Assembly: GCA_020809705.1 (NCBI GenBank)
Contig: CP085833.1
Span: 1,240,001 to 1,304,000, forward strand
Reading direction: 5' to 3'
Length of the DNA stretch: 64,000 bases
Source: Calonectria ilicicola
Taxonomy: Eukaryota; Ascomycota; Sordariomycetes; Hypocreales; Nectriaceae
Below the pieces are notes generated by a model. The model saw only the letters and a list, made by a program, of their open reading frames with translations, searched no databases and was not told the origin of the DNA. Of the stretch, positions 35,201-46,915 are shown piece after piece (position 1 is the stretch's first letter; every line of letters starts with the position of its first letter). A program made the translations under genes and the position numbers.

Positions 35201-37206
35201 AATCCAGCGCAAGCGAGACAATGACAACCATGCCAAGCTCGCTGTGGGCCCTTCGGTTCTTGCCGCCTTGCTGAGGAAGAACTTACGCGTCATTCAACCG
35301 ACCATGACTGCATGGGCTTGATGGCCAGGAGGTTGACAGCTAAGGCTCACATCATGGTCTACGGACCACACCATATAGAAGGGACCATGGCATGCGAGAA
35401 CTGCAAGGATAGGCAGGCTTGGTTTCCAGATGTTGCGCAGAACAGGCTTTGATTGATTACAGAGTAGGGCAAAGTCCGTTAAATCCATTGCACGGCTGGC
35501 TGGCCCATGCACCATTTTTCGGTGTAATTAAGCTCTTGTCAAACCTTAATCCGCACATTCTGCCGCCCGGATCGACGCGAGCTTCCGAGGATGTGCAGTT
35601 TAATTTTTACTTTAAGTTTTACTTTAAGTAATTCTTTAGTGTATTTCCAGGCCGTCACAACTGCTCCCTCCTAATCCAGAATAGTTTGGCTGAGCACCCC
35701 GTACTCCTCGGAGACTGTGGATCTTTGCACCAAGGGACGCGCGTCACCATCATAATCTTTTTTCGCTTAGCTTGGGCTGGGCTGGCATTACCCGCCACTA
35801 TGCCCTTGTTAGACCATACACATCTTCTCTACAATTCGCCATGGCGGCTCTCTTGGTATCGCCTGCTTGTCCCAGGCGCGTGTATCATCAGGTCTTTAGT
35901 TGGATCCTTTCATCGTCGTGCAAAACTACACATAGTGTCAGGCTCAAATGGCCACTCCAACAAGAGAAGGCTTCAATCAGCTTAGATGGATCAAACGGCA
36001 TGTTATCAGGGAACGGTTAAAGCGTTGATCAACACCCAAGATTACTCCTTGTGTCCTGTTGGTCAAGGTGCACCTAAGTTTTATCCCTATGACTACATTC
36101 AGCCTCCAGTACCTATTCACTTACTGACCAAATCTACATGCTGATAGAGGTCCCCATCGTGTTTTGGTGGATCTAATACGGGGAGTGGGGTGTTGCCTGT
36201 GTCGATAGGATGGATTGGTGGTGGCTGAAGCCAAATGGATAGCCCAATAAAAAGCAAGCAAGACCTCGGTATTTCAACTGACCCCCAGACAGCTGGTGGG
36301 CCTGGCAAAAATCACCGGTAGATGTTATGCAAGCTCCCTCCACCAAGTACGAGGAGTATTCCAACGGCTACGTTTTGTGAACCCTGCAAGATAGCCGCTG
36401 ATAGTCGGTGTTCTCGTTTAGGCAACTGGTATACCGCTTTGGGACAATTGTTCAATGAGCTCTCAGTGGATAGGGCGATACATGCATGCGGCCTCCGCCT
36501 GACTTTTGACGAGGGGTGACACTTTAGAGTTGCCAAGCTACTAGGCACAATCGCAACTCTTGCACCGCCATATGCCACAATGACTACAATTTTATGGCTC
36601 GATCTATGGGCTGGAGAACGAACTTATATGATTCTATCTCTTACATGCCATGTCGCACTCCAAAATGAGGTCTGTGTAGCTCGCAGAAGCATTATAGGAC
36701 ATAACATTTAGCGAGCACAGATAACCGAATCAGGATCTTTTCATTGTCACAGCTTGGTTGAGTAGCTTGAGAAAAGGTCCCCACAATAATGGAATATCAA
36801 AAGCTGCCGAGAAGAATCGAATCATTCTTACCGGGGGGCTCCCCACCTTGGCAAATTCCTCCACTGTTGTTCGACCTGGGCACACCCTAAGAATAATTCT
36901 ACGCTGATGGGGCTACGTCCGCGTTTGTTGGGTGGCTTAGGCTAGGGACAGTGCGCTGCGTGGTACATGGGTAGAACTCTAATGACTACTACATGCTGAT
37001 CTGGGTATCAATCCTCACTTTTGCGTTGATGCCAAGTATCAAGCCTATTTGCATGACGACAGTGAATATGGAAACATGGAAAGAGTGCATAAAGATTCTG
37101 ATTATTTAAGGGCAACGGAAGACGCTGAGAATATCCTCAAGAAGCTCACAGGCATCTCGTCCACAACAATTCATACTCCCCAGTTCACTCTTTTCAACGG
37201 TTCAAA
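32269..37206. other. Long gene-poor tract with AT-rich and decayed sequence
   Basis: About 4.9 kb without a convincing intact gene. The first 400 bases are GC-rich and may be promoter for the permease. A T15/A8 homopolymer pair lies near 32974-32999, and 33250-33900 is strongly AT-rich. Between 33950 and 34790 several short frames look protein-like but are broken by stops (next entry). The rest shows nothing recognisable. Confidence 0.5.
34028..34321 (+). pseudogene. Decayed ORF, family not recognised
   Basis: A 97-codon frame with protein-like composition (WLCDHPNITEDEVLGHS, then a charged region). The reading continues upstream in the same frame only to a stop and downstream only in fragments with stops up to about 34790. 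It resembles a remnant of a larger coding sequence, but I cannot name the family. The AT-rich surroundings agree with decay. Confidence 0.25.
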
Positions 37207-39048
37207 ATGGTTGGACTTCGTTCAGCCATTGCCTTCGCGGCACTGTCTCTTCCGCGCATCTCTGCTCAAGAGGTGTATGACTACATCGTGGTTGGAAGTG
37301 GCCCCGGCGGAGGACCTCTGGCTTGTAACCTCGCCAGGGCTGGCTACAAGACCCTTCTTCTTGAGGCCGGTGGTGATCGCGGAGACGATCCTACTTGGAA
37401 TACACTTGCCAACAACTATGCAGCCCTCAACAGCCCAGTGGATCGCTACGACTTCTTTGTGCAGCACTCTGAGGATCCCCAGGAGCAAGCGCGATATGAG
37501 TTGCAGACCTATCGGACCGCCAATGGTTCCTTTTATACTGGCCTCGAGCCCCCTGCCGGAGCTGAGAGACTCGGTATCTGGTATCCTCGCGCCAGCACCC
37601 TTGGTGGTTCCGCCATGATCAACGCTGGCATCTGCAGTCTGCCACCTAACTCTGACTGGGAGGTTGTCGTCAACCGCACGGGCGACACGTCCTGGTCGCC
37701 TGAGAACATGCGCCAGCACTTCATCAACCTTGAGCGCAACGAGTGGCTTCCTCGTGGCACCCCTGGGCATGGATTCGACGGTTGGCTGCGTATCAACACG
37801 CGCAACAACTCTTGGACTGAGCAACCGAACAATGTCCTCAGAATCATGCACGGCCTGGCCAACGTTACTGGTCAGGACACAGACAACATTCCTGAGCTAG
37901 TCATCAGAGACGTCAACGCAGCGGACCCCAACCGAGACCAGGCAACTGGGTTCTACGGAATGAGCCTGCACATTGATGCCAATGGACAGCGTTCGAGCCC
38001 CAACAGCTATGTCCGCGACACTTTGAACGACCCAGCTGGCTACCCACTGACGGTTCAGCTCGACAGCTTTGTGACCAGAGTCCTCTTTGACGAAAGCGGA
38101 GAAGTGCCTACTGCCAATGGTGTGGAGGTGCTCAGGGGCCAGGCCGCGTACAGCGCGGACCCCCGGTGGACAGAGGACAACCAAGGCAACCTGACCAAGA
38201 TCGCAGCCAAGAGGGAGGTCATTGTCTCCGGCGGTGTCTTCAACAGCCCCCAGATTCTTAAGCATTCAGGCGTCGGTCCCGCCTCGGAGCTGAAGCGATT
38301 CGGCATCAAGGTGGTGAAGGATCTTCCAGGAGTCGGCGAGAACATGGCCGAGAACTATGAAGCTGGTGTTCTAGGACTTGCGGGCGACGATATCAACCGC
38401 AATGCCGGCCAGACCGGTCTCCTCCTCAAGACACCTACCGAGACCGGCGACCGCAACATCCACGCCTGGTGCGGTGCTTTCGCCCTTGAGGGTTTCTTCC
38501 CCGGAATGCCAAACAGGTACGGCACCCGCCAGTACATGTGCGCCATGGCTCACATGACGCCTCGATCCCAGGCCGGCAGCGTCAGGCTGACCTCTGCCGA
38601 CCCAACGGATGCCCCCGAGATCCAGTTCCGCTTCTGGGAGACCGGCGGCGACGAGGACCTGCGAGAGCTCGTCGACGCCGTCAACATCATGCGCCGCGGA
38701 TTCATCGCTGCCGGTGCCCCCATCACGCCGTGGAACGAGCTGCACCCCTGCCACGGAGACACCACTGACTGCACCGACGAGGCGCAGCTCGACTACTTCA
38801 GACACCAGTCCTTCGGGCACCACGCCACCTCGACCTGCGCCATCGGAGCCGCTGAGGACCCCATGGCCGTTGTGGACAGCAAGTTCCGGGTCCACGGCGT
38901 CAAAAACCTCCGAGTCGTCGACGGTTCGGTCTTCCCCCGCGTCCCCGGCGCGTTCCCCGTGTTGCCAACCTATATGATCTCTGAGAAGGCGTCTAAGGAT
39001 ATCATCTCGACTGCCCGCAGCGCAAGCAACGGGAAGGCTTGCTATTGA
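37207..39048 (+). CDS. Secreted GMC-family FAD oxidoreductase
   Basis: A single 613-residue exon. The N-terminus has a signal peptide (MVGLRSAIAFAALSLPRISA), then the ADP-binding fold DYIVVGSGPGGGPLACNLA with LLLEAGG. GMC signature 1 is present as ASTLGGSAMINAG and signature 2 as SGGVFNSPQILKHSGVGP. The C-terminal active-site region has SFGHHATSTC (catalytic His). The position of the usual second His/Asn lies in VPGAFPVLPTYMI, where neither is obvious. Relatives oxidise alcohols or sugars outside the cell and release hydrogen peroxide (glucose oxidase, aryl-alcohol oxidase types). It is unusual here in having no intron, strong G/C preference at third codon positions and a gene-poor, AT-richer setting. 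It is clearly real; the substrate is unknown. Confidence 0.92.
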   Translation: MVGLRSAIAFAALSLPRISAQEVYDYIVVGSGPGGGPLACNLARAGYKTLLLEAGGDRGDDPTWNTLANNYAALNSPVDRYDFFVQHSEDPQEQARYELQTYRTANGSFYTGLEPPAGAERLGIWYPRASTLGGSAMINAGICSLPPNSDWEVVVNRTGDTSWSPENMRQHFINLERNEWLPRGTPGHGFDGWLRINTRNNSWTEQPNNVLRIMHGLANVTGQDTDNIPELVIRDVNAADPNRDQATGFYGMSLHIDANGQRSSPNSYVRDTLNDPAGYPLTVQLDSFVTRVLFDESGEVPTANGVEVLRGQAAYSADPRWTEDNQGNLTKIAAKREVIVSGGVFNSPQILKHSGVGPASELKRFGIKVVKDLPGVGENMAENYEAGVLGLAGDDINRNAGQTGLLLKTPTETGDRNIHAWCGAFALEGFFPGMPNRYGTRQYMCAMAHMTPRSQAGSVRLTSADPTDAPEIQFRFWETGGDEDLRELVDAVNIMRRGFIAAGAPITPWNELHPCHGDTTDCTDEAQLDYFRHQSFGHHATSTCAIGAAEDPMAVVDSKFRVHGVKNLRVVDGSVFPRVPGAFPVLPTYMISEKASKDIISTARSASNGKACY

Positions 39049-42000
39049 TCCAATTTCAGCTGCAAAAAGGCTTGTCTTTTTTTGCAGTGTTTCTTAGAAT
39101 CTGCAAATCCGTTTATATCAATGAACCCATTGGGCCAAAAGACAAGTTTATAATCCCATTGACTACTCTGCCGCTTTCTGCGCAGTCTGACTTGGATAAA
39201 GCTTTTCACTTCATAATATCATTCTTATTTTAGCTTTAGTATAAGAAGAGTATATAGACGAAATATACTATATTTTCTATAAAATTGGATAATTCTTTTT
39301 GTTTCTGTCAAAGGTTCAATATAAAAGAAATACCACAGCTTTAAGCGAGGTTAATTGTATGGTACGGGCACTATGACTAACAGTACCAATGATTGTAAAA
39401 GTATATATATGTGTATAGGATAGGTGCTCCCTCTGTGCTTGTCGGTACCGGTTTCGGAGTCGGTTTCGGAGCCCAAGAAGGATGGGTAAGCAGGGGTGGC
39501 AGCAGGAGTGGCGGTGGTGGCGGTGGTGGCAACCCCACGTGATCAGCTCGCTCGTGAAACAAGGAGCTTCTCCTCCGTGCACAGGGTTCTCTGCAACTAC
39601 CGACCGCTAACATCCGCCACTGCGCAGCCACTGAGCAATGACTCGACGCCATCGAACAAAAGACGGCTCTTGGTCGCAGCCCACGCACGCGTCGTCCACG
39701 CAGCTGACACGCTACACCCACGTGCTGCAAGTAGGAGCACTAACTTAGTCAAGGGTCCTGGTAAATTGCTTGGTGACTGTCAAAGCGACTTTGGCGTTTT
39801 GTTTACTCCAATGTAAGCATAGTCAAGGTGGATACTGATATTTCCGACGCATTCTCGCCGGGCGTAAATGGCGCCTCGTCACGGCACTATCCGTACGCGT
39901 TTTGGAGATGCAGCATTTGTACGGAAGGGTTTGGCTTCTGTTGGCTGGCTTGCTTGTTGCGTTCCGACACTTGATCCCGGATATGGATATGCAATTGAAT
40001 GCTTACAGCTCTGCAGTTCTGTCTGGTCAACATCTCCACACAACAGTCCTGAATTGACTGGGTTGAACTAGGTCGACAAATTTGCTAACCGCATTCTCTT
40101 CCTCTGTCTCTACAAGTTGGTGTCCTTCCACCTCCGGAAGAATTTATTTCCGCCTCTCTATCCTGTCCCATAGAGAAACAGCTTTGATATCATGCGCCAG
40201 CTCATGATGCGGCTCATTGAGGTACATTGACTTCGGTTTCGTTCATTCCTTCAAATGCACGTGTTACCCGGTTTCTCGATAACAAGCCAAGCAATCGCAA
40301 CCTGCAGCAATCGCTTTGTTACTTGTATGCAGCATGTGCCGAGTGCGCTGAACTCGGCGTATTGTGGCTTCTTGACGCCTTGCAAATCCTCGCTGATCAG
40401 CCCGTCAGTGCATAACCCCAGCCTTTGGCTGGGACCTGAGCTGAGGTTGGTTGAACTTATGCATCCTAATCTCTCTCCCCAGTCAATTTGGCTTTAGCTT
40501 CTATACTCGTACTTTTTCTGTGACATGATCGACCGGGGAGGTAGTCTATCTTTACTCGCACGTCCGTCATAGTTTCATCAATCCTGTCCAATGGCATTCT
40601 GACGCGGTGCCTGAACGATTTTAGGGTATTTGTTCTGTTATGGATTACGTTGGTCGGTGGAGCTATCGCGGAGTCGGGCTAAGGAGTGCCTCGAGACCGG
40701 GGCCAACGTCCGTTCCCCCCCGATCTGTCCCGCTTTCTAGTGCAAGCCAGCGGTACCATATCCGAGTAGAAAGACAGACCAGCACCGGGACGCAGGAACA
40801 GGATGCACTGTTCTAGTTGCTCGATAAGAGTGGGTGGTTACATACTAGATATTGGATTCTCACGATCACATGTTAAAATTAGGGATTGGCTTTATGGGAA
40901 TTCTTTTCACTATCAAATCATTTTATCACGGCGAGCATGATTGCTGTTGTGCCCAGTCGTCAAAATCTACTTGACTTCCACTTTCCCAAATCCTTTTATG
41001 GTTTCGGCGTGTTCTTAATCCATTTCCATCCGTGTCTCAATCGTTTTGAAGACGTACGGAATATGCCTCAAGCACATCATAACTGCCGGGGTGACTCTGA
41101 TGGGGCAATAAATTCCGATGGAATTGCGACCTGTTTGCAGTAGTGAAATTTGGACGCTAACTAAGAGCCTGGACCAACATTGAACGTTAGCCATCAGCTA
41201 GTCAGTGTTGGTGCCAGGCTATAGCCCGGATGTGCTCAGGTGAGTAGCCGCAACCCACTAATGCAACCGTCCCGGCCGTCACAATCGCTGCACTGACTCA
41301 AACACCGTTGGGAGGGAAAAAAACTAACTTTTGCTGGAATATTGCAAAGTGTCACTTCGAGACAGGTGATGTGCAGACGGAAGTTCGTTCCCCGAGTGGC
41401 GATTTGGACGTGCATCGGCACTACTTTAGATCTGCACCCAAGAAAAAAAGAAAGGAAAAGGAAGCAAGTGCCGAAGCTCCCCTTCACATGCGCGACGGCA
41501 ATTGAACTGTCGGCCTGCTGCTCCAGCCGCGCAAATGCCACTGGAAAAACAATTTCAAGTCCTGGCGCAAAATAGAGGCGGGAACTGGCGGTGGACCACT
41601 AGCTCGTCGACCCCGCGCTATTTGATCAGATCGAGGAGGCAATGGTTCTGGGGTTTGCCGCTGTAAGCTGGGGAAACCATTAGCAGCAAGGCCCGGTAGG
41701 TGGCCGGAAATGGGCATTAGGGGGGGCTAGATGTCGATGGTCGGGTCCAGAGGAAGCCGCCACAAGCCTTACCGCCCCGCTCTACCCCTGTGATTTCAGC
41801 CAAACCCGACGATATCACCATGGTAAGGGGTCGCACAAGTGCAAATAAGTTAATGGCGCCGTAGATCTCTTTAGCCTTAATTATAATTCATTATTCGTGG
41901 AAGTGGATGCAAGGATATCCTTGTCGTGGGTGTTCTGAGACAGAGAGAAAGAAGGGTCTTAACGCTTTTCCAAGGGTTCAGAAATCGACCGGGCCCCGAT

Positions 42001-42275
42001 ATAATCCCGTCACTCATTGTCATCGCTCATTCCCCATACGAATTTACGCGAATCTAGAAACTCGGCCGTCAAGAATATGTGGAACTTTGAGCTTCCAGGG
42101 ATACCCTTAGCCTCTGTAGCACTGCAGGTACACGGACCCGAGTCTCTTTTCACGTAGAGATATAATCTGCCGTGAACAGGACTGGCTCTCGAACCACTTT
42201 TTTTTTTTCATTTTTATTCAAGGCAGCACTTTCTAGAGAGCACCTTGCATTTTTCTCATCATTTCGATCATTACC
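39049..42275. other. Gene-poor interval, no gene recognised
   Basis: Over 3 kb of sequence with only short ORFs lacking domains. It includes a GGTGGC-type short repeat at about 39491-39530. The last few hundred bases are probably the promoter of the seven-helix protein. Confidence 0.5.
39491..39530 (+). repeat. Imperfect GGTGGC/GGCGGT microsatellite
   Basis: Imperfect repeats of GGTGGC and GCGGTGGTG units over about 40 bases, not within a credible gene. Confidence 0.5.
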
Positions 42276-43575
42276 ATGCCGGGCTTCCTTGTATCGGATA
42301 CCTACGTGGTAGTCGCTCCCACGGTCAACGACCTGTTGATTGCCAGTATCATTTGGGGGTTTACCCTGGCCACGGGAATCTTTACAGCTGCCAAGGCGTG
42401 GAAACAAACATGGGCGACGTGGAAGCGCTCACGGATTATTTACGCATACGCCTGGATGGTTTGGGCTGAATGGACTGTATCCATGACAATTGGTGTTCTG
42501 TCCTGGCTCTTCCTTCGCGGCATTATCGAGGCAAGGTGAGTTAAACCACATATTAAAAACCTTTCAGAAGCTAACTAGCTGATTCAGCTTTTGGATATAT
42601 TTCGCATTCCGTTCGTGTAACCCATCCCGCGGAAGGGGAAAGCTTGCTAACCAACTCTCTTAGTGTGTTTATGGGTGGTCCAAATCCAATGTATTTGCGG
42701 TATCATCATCAACCGAATCGCCCTTTTGATGGTTGATAAGCGAAACGCAATAAAAATTCGATGGATTGTTGCTGGCATTTTGGGCTTGATCAACGTCAGC
42801 GTATACGTAATTTGGATTCCCGCCCGCCTTCAAATATCTGCGGAATGGATGCACATTAACGAAATCTGGGATCGAATTGAGAAAGTTCTTTTCCTGATTA
42901 TTGATGCATGCCTGCACCTCTACTTTGTTTACCTACTTCGAATAAAGTTGATTGCGAATGGCCTCGACAAGTACGTGCCGCTGTTTCGATACAACCTCAT
43001 GATGGTGGCGGTATCTATGAGTTTGGATGTAAGTGAAGCGAAATTATGGCTACAGCCGATTCGAAGCTAAAACACTGGCGCAGATAATTCTCATTGGCAG
43101 CATGTCAATCGGAAATGGTTTTATGTATGTCGTCAACTTTCCTTGCTTTTGCGACTCACGCTTACCATCCCTGTTTAGTTACGTTCAGTTTCACCCCCTG
43201 GTGTACATGCTCAAGCTGCACATTGAGATGAACATCTCTTCCTTGATTGTCAAGGTCGTCCGAGCGACAGGCGAAAGCAGCTCGTATGCTCGCGGCACCG
43301 AATTTGGCACCGAATTGCGGACGAAATCGAACAACAAATCCGGAGCTGGGACTGGAACTGACATGTTCCCCGGAACTCGTACCTACGTCGAGGCCGAGAC
43401 GGTACATGGAACGACCGAGAGCTTTTCTAAGGGCATTACGAAAATTGTCCACACACAAGTCAGTGTATCACGCTCACAAGGTGACGATTTGGAAGACCAC
43501 GACGATCGCGTTTCCCAGACTTCAACACGCCCTTTGAAGATTCACGCTCGAAACTACCCCGAAGAATTCCCATAA
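42276..43575 (+). CDS. Fungal seven-transmembrane integral membrane protein
   Basis: Five exons join in frame. Exon 1 ends at IIEA before a GTGAGT donor (42537). A small exon reads FWIYFAF, exon 3 begins LCLWVVQIQCICG, exon 4 reads IILIGSMSIGNGF, and a further intron (GTATGT...TTTAG, about 43124-43178) leads to IYVQFHPLVYMLKLHIEMN. That last segment is the hallmark of a large Pezizomycotina family of uncharacterised seven-helix proteins. Hydrophobic helices alternate with short loops, and the cytosolic tail of about 110 residues is hydrophilic and Ser/Thr-rich. The ligand and function are unknown; a receptor-like or membrane-scaffold role is sometimes suggested for such folds, without proof here. 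Length is about 350 residues. Confidence 0.8.
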
Positions 43576-44436
43576 TATTTTTGCATTGGCATTGTTATTC
43601 TATAGATGGAAAGGAGGGCATGGGTCGGTTCAAGGATATATACCATTCAGCATAGGCATAGGCGCTCGCTACATGACCAAACGAGCCGCCATAATACAGA
43701 GCGTTAATCAACAGAACATGAATTACACTTCTTAATTTTACTTGGAGGAGTAACTCTTTTAATAAAAACTGTGCCACAACCGCATTTTTCACCATCGGAG
43801 TCGTTTTCCAACTTCGGCTATTTTGAAGACTCGACCATCGCACTTCCGCATCTAAATCTGGGCGACTTTATCAACACGAGCGCTCAAATTAGCATGGGAT
43901 TGAATCCAAATTAGCCCAATCAATGCCTGTAGTGAAATTTATGATGCAATTGATACGCACTTTTGTCGATGAATCTACAACCCGTTCACATTGCCCCGAG
44001 AATAAGTGGGGACCAAGATTTTCGGCCGAAGAATCACGGCTGGCTAAGCATATCAATGCCTAACAACCCGCTTACCTCCGCTAAACTCCTAATACCGTGT
44101 GTAGAACGTGTTAGAAGTGGAAATATATGCTGTAATTCATTTATGGATCTCTATGTACCCTTGGCTGGTGGAATCTGCGATGATTTTCGATTCGCTTGGC
44201 TCCATGTTTTTGGACCTAGAGAGTCATTTGTCTTGCGTTGGTTGGCTAAGGACTACATCGGGTTTTGATGAAACTGGGTCGGTATTAGCGGAAATAAAGT
44301 GTACGTATATAAGGAATGTCTTGTTTTTGTACTGGCCTTGGTCTTGAGAAGCAGCGCGACCTTCAATGCAATCACGACCACGACCACGACCACGCGTGCT
44401 ATTTCTACAATCTATTCTAATTTAATCGAATACGAA
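43576..44436. other. Promoter region of the MFS efflux pump
   Basis: No gene recognised. It contains a CGACCA trinucleotide-type repeat (44373-44394) 40-60 bases before the start codon, probably in the 5' untranslated region. Confidence 0.5.
44373..44394 (+). repeat. CACGAC short tandem repeat in the MFS 5' leader
   Basis: About three and a half copies of a CACGAC unit immediately upstream of the coding start. It is in frame with the ORF but upstream of the chosen Met. Confidence 0.6.
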
Positions 44437-46170
44437 ATGGGCACTTCAGCAGAATCTACCATTAAGCCTGAGGCGAAAAGAAACAAGCCAGAACTGTCGG
44501 ATCATCATACAACTTTGGAACAAGCACCAGCTCATCAACTCAATGAGACATATACTTCCTCTCATGATGTTAATCCACCGTTCCGACCACCGACCGAAAA
44601 GGGCGAGTCCAATCTGGATTTTAACCGCGAGGATGTTCGATCCATCACTGGGTTTCGCTGGCTTCTAGTCTGCTCTGCGCTATATCTTTCGGCCCTGATG
44701 TACGGCCTTGACACAACCATCGCTGCCGATATACAAGGCGCCGTCATCGAGACATTCCCTGAAGTTTCCCAACTCGCCTGGATCGGAGCTGGTTTTCCTC
44801 TGGGATCCGTCGCCGTTATTCTCCCATATGGATTCCTCTACACTGTGTTCAACATGAAGTGGCTGTACATTGGGGGCATCGTCCTTTTTCAGGCTGGGTC
44901 TGCCCTCTGCGGTGCGGCGCCTACCATGAACGCTCTCATTGTAGGTCGAGTGTTCGCCGGCGCCGGAGGCACGGGAATTTATTTAGGCGGTTTGAATCAC
45001 TTCTCAGCCTTGACAGTGCGCAAGGAACGTGGGATTTATGTCGCTAGTATTGGTTTTGTTTGGGGTCTGGGAGCCATCCTGGGCCCCGTGGTTGGCGGCG
45101 GATTTTCCGACTCATCAGCGACGTGGAGATGGGGATTCTATATCAACCTTGTGATTGGGGCTGTTACAGCACCGATATATTTGTTCTGCCTGCCAGCGAT
45201 CCATCCGGCCGAGGGGGGGGATTTTTCTGATCGAATTATGCGACTGGATTATCTCGGATTCTGTCTTGGTGCAGGCATGTGGGTTTTCTTCGCAGTGGGC
45301 TTCATCTCGGCTGGCGGGATTTGGGCTTGGGATGATGGCCGGACTGTCACATTTATTGTCCTATCTGTTATCCTGCTCGTACCCTACGCCTTGCAGCAAT
45401 ACCTTTGCCTCTGGACAACACCGGAGACAAGATCATTCCCCGGCCACCTTCTCAAATCTCGCACACAAATTCTTCTTTACATTACAACTACCTGCGCAAA
45501 CACCTGCATGTTTTTCACAACATTCTACATACCTGTGTATTTTCAGTTCGCACACAATGACAGTTCATTGATGGCAGCGGTGCGCCTGCTCCCATACTTG
45601 CTCGTCACCATTATATTGAATCTGGCCACGGGGTGGGCGCTTTCCAAAGCGAAGTACTACATGCCATTTTGCCTTGTGTCGGGGATTTTACTGACACTTG
45701 CTGGGGCGCTTTTCGTTGGACTCCTCTCGCCGGATACGCCTACGTCACAGATATATGGGTTCACCATCATTATGGCTATTGGAACCGGAATTACAATGCA
45801 GTTGGGATACACTGTGGCCAGCTTAAAAGTCAACCCGGCTGATATTTTTGGAGCCATCAACCTACAAAACATCGCTCAGATTGGTAGCACAGTTATTTGC
45901 CTCATCATAGCAGGCCAAATATTCCAGTCAACTGCGGTCAAAAATTTGAACCATGTATTAGCTGATGAGGGATTCGATCAGAAGGATATCCGCAGCGCGG
46001 TGGCAGGTGCTCAAAGCTCTTTGTTCCACGATCTGACCGACGATTTGCGAGCAGAGGCTGTCAGCGCCATTACATCAGCCACGAAACAGGCATTCATAGT
46101 TCCACTTATCGCTGGTGTTGTTGGGCTAGTTGCATCTTTACTCATGAAAAGAAAAAGGCTGTTTGAGTAG
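44437..46170 (+). CDS. MFS efflux pump, 14-helix DHA type (mycotoxin-exporter-like)
   Basis: Intronless, 577 residues from MGTSAESTIKPEAK; the frame is open 46 codons further up but that part is repeat-like. A hydrophilic N-terminal tail of about 75 residues precedes helix 1. Motifs: YGLDTTIAADIQGAV (motif D1-like), SQLAWIGAGFPLGSVAVILPYG, GRVFAGAGGTGIYLGG and GAILGPVVGGGFSDSSATWRWGFYIN (motif C, antiporter signature). Fourteen hydrophobic segments fit the DHA2 family that exports toxins and antifungals at the plasma membrane, such as aflatoxin-cluster-type pumps. No biosynthetic genes adjoin it directly, so it may serve general drug resistance. Confidence 0.9.
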   Translation: MGTSAESTIKPEAKRNKPELSDHHTTLEQAPAHQLNETYTSSHDVNPPFRPPTEKGESNLDFNREDVRSITGFRWLLVCSALYLSALMYGLDTTIAADIQGAVIETFPEVSQLAWIGAGFPLGSVAVILPYGFLYTVFNMKWLYIGGIVLFQAGSALCGAAPTMNALIVGRVFAGAGGTGIYLGGLNHFSALTVRKERGIYVASIGFVWGLGAILGPVVGGGFSDSSATWRWGFYINLVIGAVTAPIYLFCLPAIHPAEGGDFSDRIMRLDYLGFCLGAGMWVFFAVGFISAGGIWAWDDGRTVTFIVLSVILLVPYALQQYLCLWTTPETRSFPGHLLKSRTQILLYITTTCANTCMFFTTFYIPVYFQFAHNDSSLMAAVRLLPYLLVTIILNLATGWALSKAKYYMPFCLVSGILLTLAGALFVGLLSPDTPTSQIYGFTIIMAIGTGITMQLGYTVASLKVNPADIFGAINLQNIAQIGSTVICLIIAGQIFQSTAVKNLNHVLADEGFDQKDIRSAVAGAQSSLFHDLTDDLRAEAVSAITSATKQAFIVPLIAGVVGLVASLLMKRKRLFE

Positions 46171-46915
46171 ATGTCGCTCGTCTCAGTTAGTTCTACCACC
46201 GATGCTTTCCATATTACGGAGAGAGCAATGCAGGTCTTGGAAATATTATTGGCAAAGGGTGGGATAATCTATCAGGGACCGGATTCATGCTTTTGGTATA
46301 CTGGTAGACTACCAGGCTATATAAAGACAACCAGAAAGCTATAGCCACAAAAAGCAATGGAATAGTTCTAACGAATGAAAATGGCAGAGTGAAGGTCGAG
46401 GAAACTACATGTAGCTGAAATTTCGGTTCGTCTTCTTGATAGTAGAGAGTTAGACTTGAGGCTGACGATTCATGAGTGGGCGATGACCTTCAATGACGTC
46501 AGGCGGGCATCTTACACCCTGATTCCAAAGGGTCAACGAGCATCACGCTCGATATCTTTTCATCTGAATAATTTCAGCAGCGCTAAGAGTCAACGAGATA
46601 CCGCTAATAGTAACAGGGCCCAAAAAACTGAACGCCCTTTGAGTGTCTGCACAGTGCTAAGAGTGAGCTTGGCACCGCCCCCGTTACACAGGGGAACGAC
46701 CAACAACCCGATTAAAAAAAAAAAGTGACTAGGGTTTGATTCAATCTGCAAAAGCACATGTTAATTATCTCGTATCAAGAACAGCACCTTTACATAATAG
46801 TGATCCCTGTGCCAGGCAGGTCGAGTCTGCCCCACACAAGTTCAAAAGTATATATTTACCTCTTTGCCCCGCCAGACACCACCCAGTAGCCAGCCTGGTT
46901 TCAGGTCATTCAATT
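46171..46915. other. Intergenic region upstream of the ankyrin gene
   Basis: Only short domainless ORFs. A run of ten A residues occurs at about 46714-46723. It is probably the promoter of the ankyrin gene. Confidence 0.5.

Noticed and set aside
37049..37618. 189-codon ORF overlapping the start of the GMC gene
   Set aside because: Different frame from the clear GMC protein, and its composition after 37207 is that of a shadow frame.
37222..38895. Long minus-strand ORFs opposite the GMC gene
   Set aside because: They are shadows of a GC-rich coding sequence. The plus frame has all GMC motifs.
39049..42275. Possible transposon remnants
   Set aside because: No terminal repeats, target-site duplications or transposase/reverse-transcriptase motifs could be recognised by eye.
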